Below are positions 5,040 to 8,207 of a stretch of 8,207 bases of DNA, one piece after another. Source of the stretch: Candidatus Methanophagales archaeon (GTDB taxonomy: Archaea > Halobacteriota > Syntropharchaeia > Alkanophagales > Methanospirareceae); assembly GCA_014061035.1 (NCBI GenBank), contig JACGMN010000132.1:1-8207 (forward strand). Direction: 5' to 3'. The position numbers were made by a program, and so were the translations under genes. The first letter of the stretch is position 1. Every line of letters starts with the position of its first letter. The notes beneath the pieces were generated by a model, which saw only the letters and a list, made by a program, of their open reading frames with translations, searched no databases and was not told the DNA's origin.

Positions 5040-6169
5040 ATGGTTCGCTTTATACAAACATCTGACTGGCAGATTGGAATGAAAGGCGGGGGTCTTGGAG
5101 AAGCTGGCCTATTGTACGCGAGACTAGAATTGAGTCAATTCGTAATGTGTTGAAAACGGCTCAAGAACAAAAAGTAGACTTTGTACTATTGTGTGGAGAT
5201 ATTTTTGAGCACAATATGATTAGTCAAGAGGACGTTAAAAAAGTTGTTACGATATTCAATAAATATCCCAATATTCCGCTTTATCTCCTTCCAGGGAATC
5301 ACGACATTCTGGGTCCAGATTGTGTTTATGATAGACCAATATTCTCCGGAATAAAACATCTGAAAATCCTTCGCGCACATGATCTTGTCGAGGTGAGTGG
5401 AGCAATCCTTCATCCGTGTCCAGTTCATTCAAAATTCATCACACAAGATATTACTGGTACAATCCCAGATGTTCACAAAATCGACGGTGTCCATATAGGG
5501 GTTATACATGGAAGTTTAGAAGGAAAATCCCCTGTACCAACATGGGAAGATGTAGATTTGCCAATTGACCCCTCATGCGTTAATAGAACTGGGATAGATT
5601 ATCTTGCTTTAGGTCATTGGCACAGTCATAGAACTTATGAAGATAGCACTATGGTAACCCGAATGGCATATTCTGGAACTCATGAACAGACTAAATATAG
5701 TGAAGATGATGCTGGGCAATGTTTACTGGTTCAAATAGAAGGAAAAGGAGATGCACCTAAAATTGAGCCTATTAAAACGGGCCAATTGACATGGGTGTCT
5801 AGTGAATTCGAGATGAAAGATTCTTCTTCACTTAGCGAACTTAAAGATTATTTTGAATCAATTAAGGAGATTGATATGGTTAGATTGGACCTTCACGGGG
5901 AATTGCCATTGGAACGTAAAGAAGAACTCGATAATATCTTGGAATTGCAAATAACCTTACATAGGAATTTTAGAGTGAAATCAGATTCCCTCAGCATTAC
6001 CGTGCCCACCAAACTAGAAGAACCATCTGATTTTGGCGATCCAACTTTAAATCAGACCGAAATCCATCTGAAAAATTTATTATCAACTGAGACTGATCCA
6101 AGACAGCGAAGAGTAATAGTAGAAGCTCTTACTCACCTACAACGATTTGGAAAGGGGGCTGAGTTATGA
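5040..6169 (+). CDS. Mre11/SbcD-like metallophosphoesterase, frameshifted near 5108
   Basis: After restoring one base this is a protein of about 376 residues with the calcineurin-type two-metal phosphoesterase domain of Mre11/SbcD/YhaO nucleases. Motifs in order are TSDWQIG (Asp9), GDIFEH (Asp54), PGNHD (Asn87-His88), VIHGS (His157) and GHWHSH (His193, His195). The first motif has Gln11 where Pyrococcus Mre11 has His. ATG 5040 has GGTGA six bases upstream and gives MVRFIQTSDWQIGMKGGGLGEAG. That frame then stops at 5154, while the continuation PIVRETRIESIRN lies in the -1 frame and runs from about 5108 to 6169. Adding one C in GGCCT (5106-5110) joins them cleanly. The C-terminal 150 residues have no motif I recognise and would be the capping/partner-binding part. 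The stop overlaps the ATPase start as ATGA, so the two should be made together. DNA nuclease activity is inferred from family. Confidence 0.85.
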
Positions 6170-8207
6170 AGCTCCATTGGGTTGAACTCGAAAACTGGAG
6201 GCAACATACTAAAAGGCGGGTTGATTTTGATGATGGTGCAACCGTCATATATGGTCCGAATGAGACGGGCAGATCAACCATATTGGAAGCTTTGAGCAGA
6301 GGGCTTTTTGACAAGTCTAGTTCTCACGCTGAGGCCATCAAACGCATTAAACCTCTTACAGCTTCTGGAAATGTATATACGATTGTTGGAAGCGGATTTA
6401 CCATCTACACGGGGAAGTAAACCCTCCCAGTGGGGTGCTTTTCAGTGGCTGTGGACTTCCCAAGAGACTCGAGAACTTCCCACTGATAAAGAAAGAGATC
6501 CGACCACCGCTCTCCACTTAGAAACAAAAGAGGGTGGAGGTGTACTGGTGACTCCAAAATTTCAGGCAGTTCAAAATTTTATTTACACGTCTTATGCTAA
6601 ATATTTTACAAAGACAGGACGAACTACTACGAATTCTCCTATATCAAATCTCGAAAAAGATAACCAGCTTCTTCAACAGAGGAGCGTGGAACTTAGGACC
6701 AAAATAAAAGATGTGGATGATAAAAAACAACAATTAGACGAGCTTCAAAGACAACTTCCTCTGCTTAAGAAGAAAATTGAAGATACCAAAGAAGAATTGA
6801 ACATAGCTAGGAATGAGGCAATAGACTTTTCTTCGATTGAATCTGACCTAAAGGCCGCCGAAGCGGGTGTTAAGGAAGCAGAGAGAGATGTTCAGGATGC
6901 AAAAAAAGCACTAAAGGAACTTGAAGGATCAGCAGAGAAAATAGAGAAGCTCCAAAAGAAGGAGAAAAAAGCGAGAGAGAAACTTTCTCGACTCGAGGCT
7001 TTATGTGACCAGTTGGAAAAACGCCAGCAGGAAATAAAAGAGAAAGTGGAAGAGAGGGCGATGAGGATAAGGGAGTGCGAGGAGCTGACGAGAGATGCAC
7101 GAATCTTGTGGACCAAATCCGACACTATGGAAAAAATCGAGGTGTTGGAGAAGAAAATAAAGAGGATAAAAGTTCTTGATGACAAAATTGAAAGTCTAAG
7201 GGAAAAGGAAGCGCCGATTACGCCTACCAACAAAGAGTTCGAGAAACTCATCCAAAGTCAGATGCGAATAGAAGCCCTGAAGGAGAGCTTAAGAGTAAGA
7301 GGGCTTGGAGTAAATGTAACTCCCGGCGAGGAAGGCTCCCTTGAAGTTGAGGTAGACGGAGATAGAATCAAAGATGGAAAATTAACTGCAACAGGGACTG
7401 AGAGCGTGAGTGTGGCATCACCACATTTTGGAAAGGTTACGGTTGAAGCAAAACTAGAAGAGGCACACGATGCAAAGGTTGACATTCAACATCTGGAAGA
7501 GTGCATTAAAGGGGCATTAAGCAAATACAGTGTAAATTCGATCGACGAATTGAAAGAGCTGAATCGGAGCCAGGACGAGATATCACGCAAGACAAGGGAG
7601 TTATTGGCAGAGAGAAGGGGGGTTGATGAACACTCAATCAAGGAGTTAAGTCTTGAGTTAGAAAAAATCAAGGAAAAATATGAAGAATTAAAAAATATGG
7701 AAAGAACGCCCACTGCGACCAAATTGAATCCTACTGACGGGGACCTTGGAGAACTCGTGAATAAAAGGGAGAAAGAACAGGCTGAGGCAAAAGATATCCT
7801 TGATAAAGCAAGAAAAGAAAGAGACCAAGTTGATAACGAGGCCCAAGTTGATAACGAGGCATTAGAGAAAAAAGAAGAATTAGCCGGGGTTCGGGCAGAG
7901 CAAAAGCATTTTTCCGAAGAGTTGGATAATTCAAGAAACCAAGAGCGAGAAATTATCTGCCAATACGGCTCAATAGAAGATCAAGAGCAAGTAATTCGAC
8001 AGCAGTGTACATCTATAGACCAGCTCAAAGGTGGGGATAGGCACGGAAAGCTTAGGAGGAGCATATTCAAAATTATCAGGAATCGAATCTCGTATGGAAA
8101 TTCTCAATGAAAGACTTGAGAAAGAGCAGATACATGCAGAATCTTATGAACTCTTAAAGGAGGCGTTAGAGCAACAGTATCGTTCAGCTTTATCAGTAGT
8201 AGTTGGT
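6166..8207 (+). CDS. Rad50/SbcC-like coiled-coil ATPase, partial and frameshifted
   Basis: This is the 5' part of an SMC/Rad50-type ATPase that continues past the window, so the C-terminal signature and Walker B motifs are not visible. The start at ATG 6166 overlaps the nuclease stop. Residues 27-40 hold Walker A as GPNETGRST, with Arg36 where Lys is expected. The first frame ends at 6420. Removing one G from GGGG (6412-6415) joins ...FTIYTG to SKPSQWGAFQWLWTSQETR in the frame that runs to 8110. A second extra G in GGGG (8033-8036) hides the continuation GTESLGGAYSKLSGIESRM, which runs to the window end. About residues 160-370 and 435 onward are Glu/Lys-rich coiled coil. Between them (about 372-430) is a beta-rich segment with GVNVTPGEEGSLEVEVDG and TESVSVASPHFGKVTVEA. 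No CxxC zinc hook exists. A YhaN-like or Rad50-like role with the upstream nuclease in DNA end processing is inferred. Confidence 0.82.
7825..7860. repeat. exact 18-base tandem duplication in the ATPase coiled coil
   Basis: CCAAGTTGATAACGAGGC occurs twice head to tail, encoding QVDNEA twice (about residues 554-565) in frame. Six residues is not a heptad multiple, so a duplication here shifts the coiled-coil register by one position. The identity of the copies suggests a recent event. Confidence 0.9.

Noticed and set aside
6308..6412. The N-terminal stretch of the downstream ATPase frame taken from ATG 6308
   Set aside because: The first 35 or so residues in that frame are out-of-frame readings of the Walker A exon; the real N-terminus is at 6166 with a frameshift at the GGGG run.
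6892..7251. Minus-strand Ser/Phe-rich open frames opposite the coiled coil
   Set aside because: Antisense to Glu/Lys-rich coiled-coil codons always reads as Ser/Phe/Leu; this is a composition artefact.
1..8207. CRISPR array, insertion sequence or attachment site
   Set aside because: No regularly spaced direct repeats with unique spacers, no transposase-like frame, and no tRNA 3'-end duplication beyond the three tRNA genes was found.

Overview
The window looks archaeal and most likely euryarchaeal. The evidence is the eukaryote-like ribosomal protein eL18 in a cluster with uL13, uS9 and the RNA polymerase subunits Rpo10 and Rpo6, a tRNA-Tyr interrupted by an intron with a bulge-helix-bulge fold, tRNA genes without encoded CCA, AT-rich TATA-type promoters, and several non-ATG starts. 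The style is compatible with an anaerobic methanogen- or ANME-like lineage, but nothing here fixes the genus.

Layout. At 1-1380 are tRNA-Gly(TCC) on the plus strand and, converging on it, a minus-strand unit of intron-containing tRNA-Tyr(GTA) followed by an M42 aminopeptidase. A 125-base divergent promoter region separates this unit from a long plus-strand unit. That unit runs leuD (isopropylmalate/homoaconitate isomerase small subunit), eL18, uL13, uS9, rpoN (Rpo10), tRNA-Pro(CGG), rpoK (Rpo6) and mtnA (methylthioribose-1-phosphate isomerase). The core is the conserved archaeal translation/transcription operon, with a tRNA set between the two polymerase subunit genes. mtnA is broken by one frameshift near 4210-4255.

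After a short AT-rich gap with its own probable promoter comes a two-gene module that runs off the right edge: an Mre11/SbcD-like metallophosphoesterase (5040-6169) and a Rad50/SbcC-like coiled-coil ATPase (6166-8207+). They are joined by an ATGA stop/start overlap. The nuclease has the two-metal phosphoesterase motifs except that the first-motif His is Gln. The ATPase has a Walker A with Arg in place of the usual Lys. Where Rad50 carries a CxxC zinc hook, it has instead a short beta-strand-rich domain between its coiled-coil arms. This is the most interesting part of the window: a hookless Mre11-Rad50 relative, possibly for DNA repair or defence. As sequenced it carries three single-base frameshifts, two of them at GGGG runs. 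Together with mtnA that makes four in the last 4 kb and none in the first 3.9 kb, so either the contig is locally poor or the region is decaying.

Two further themes stand out. The tRNA-Tyr intron contains an 11-base copy of the 16S rRNA 3' tail (anti-Shine-Dalgarno), which can sit in an exposed hairpin loop. Short exact tandem repeats of 6 to 18 bases occur in most intergenic gaps and once inside the ATPase gene.
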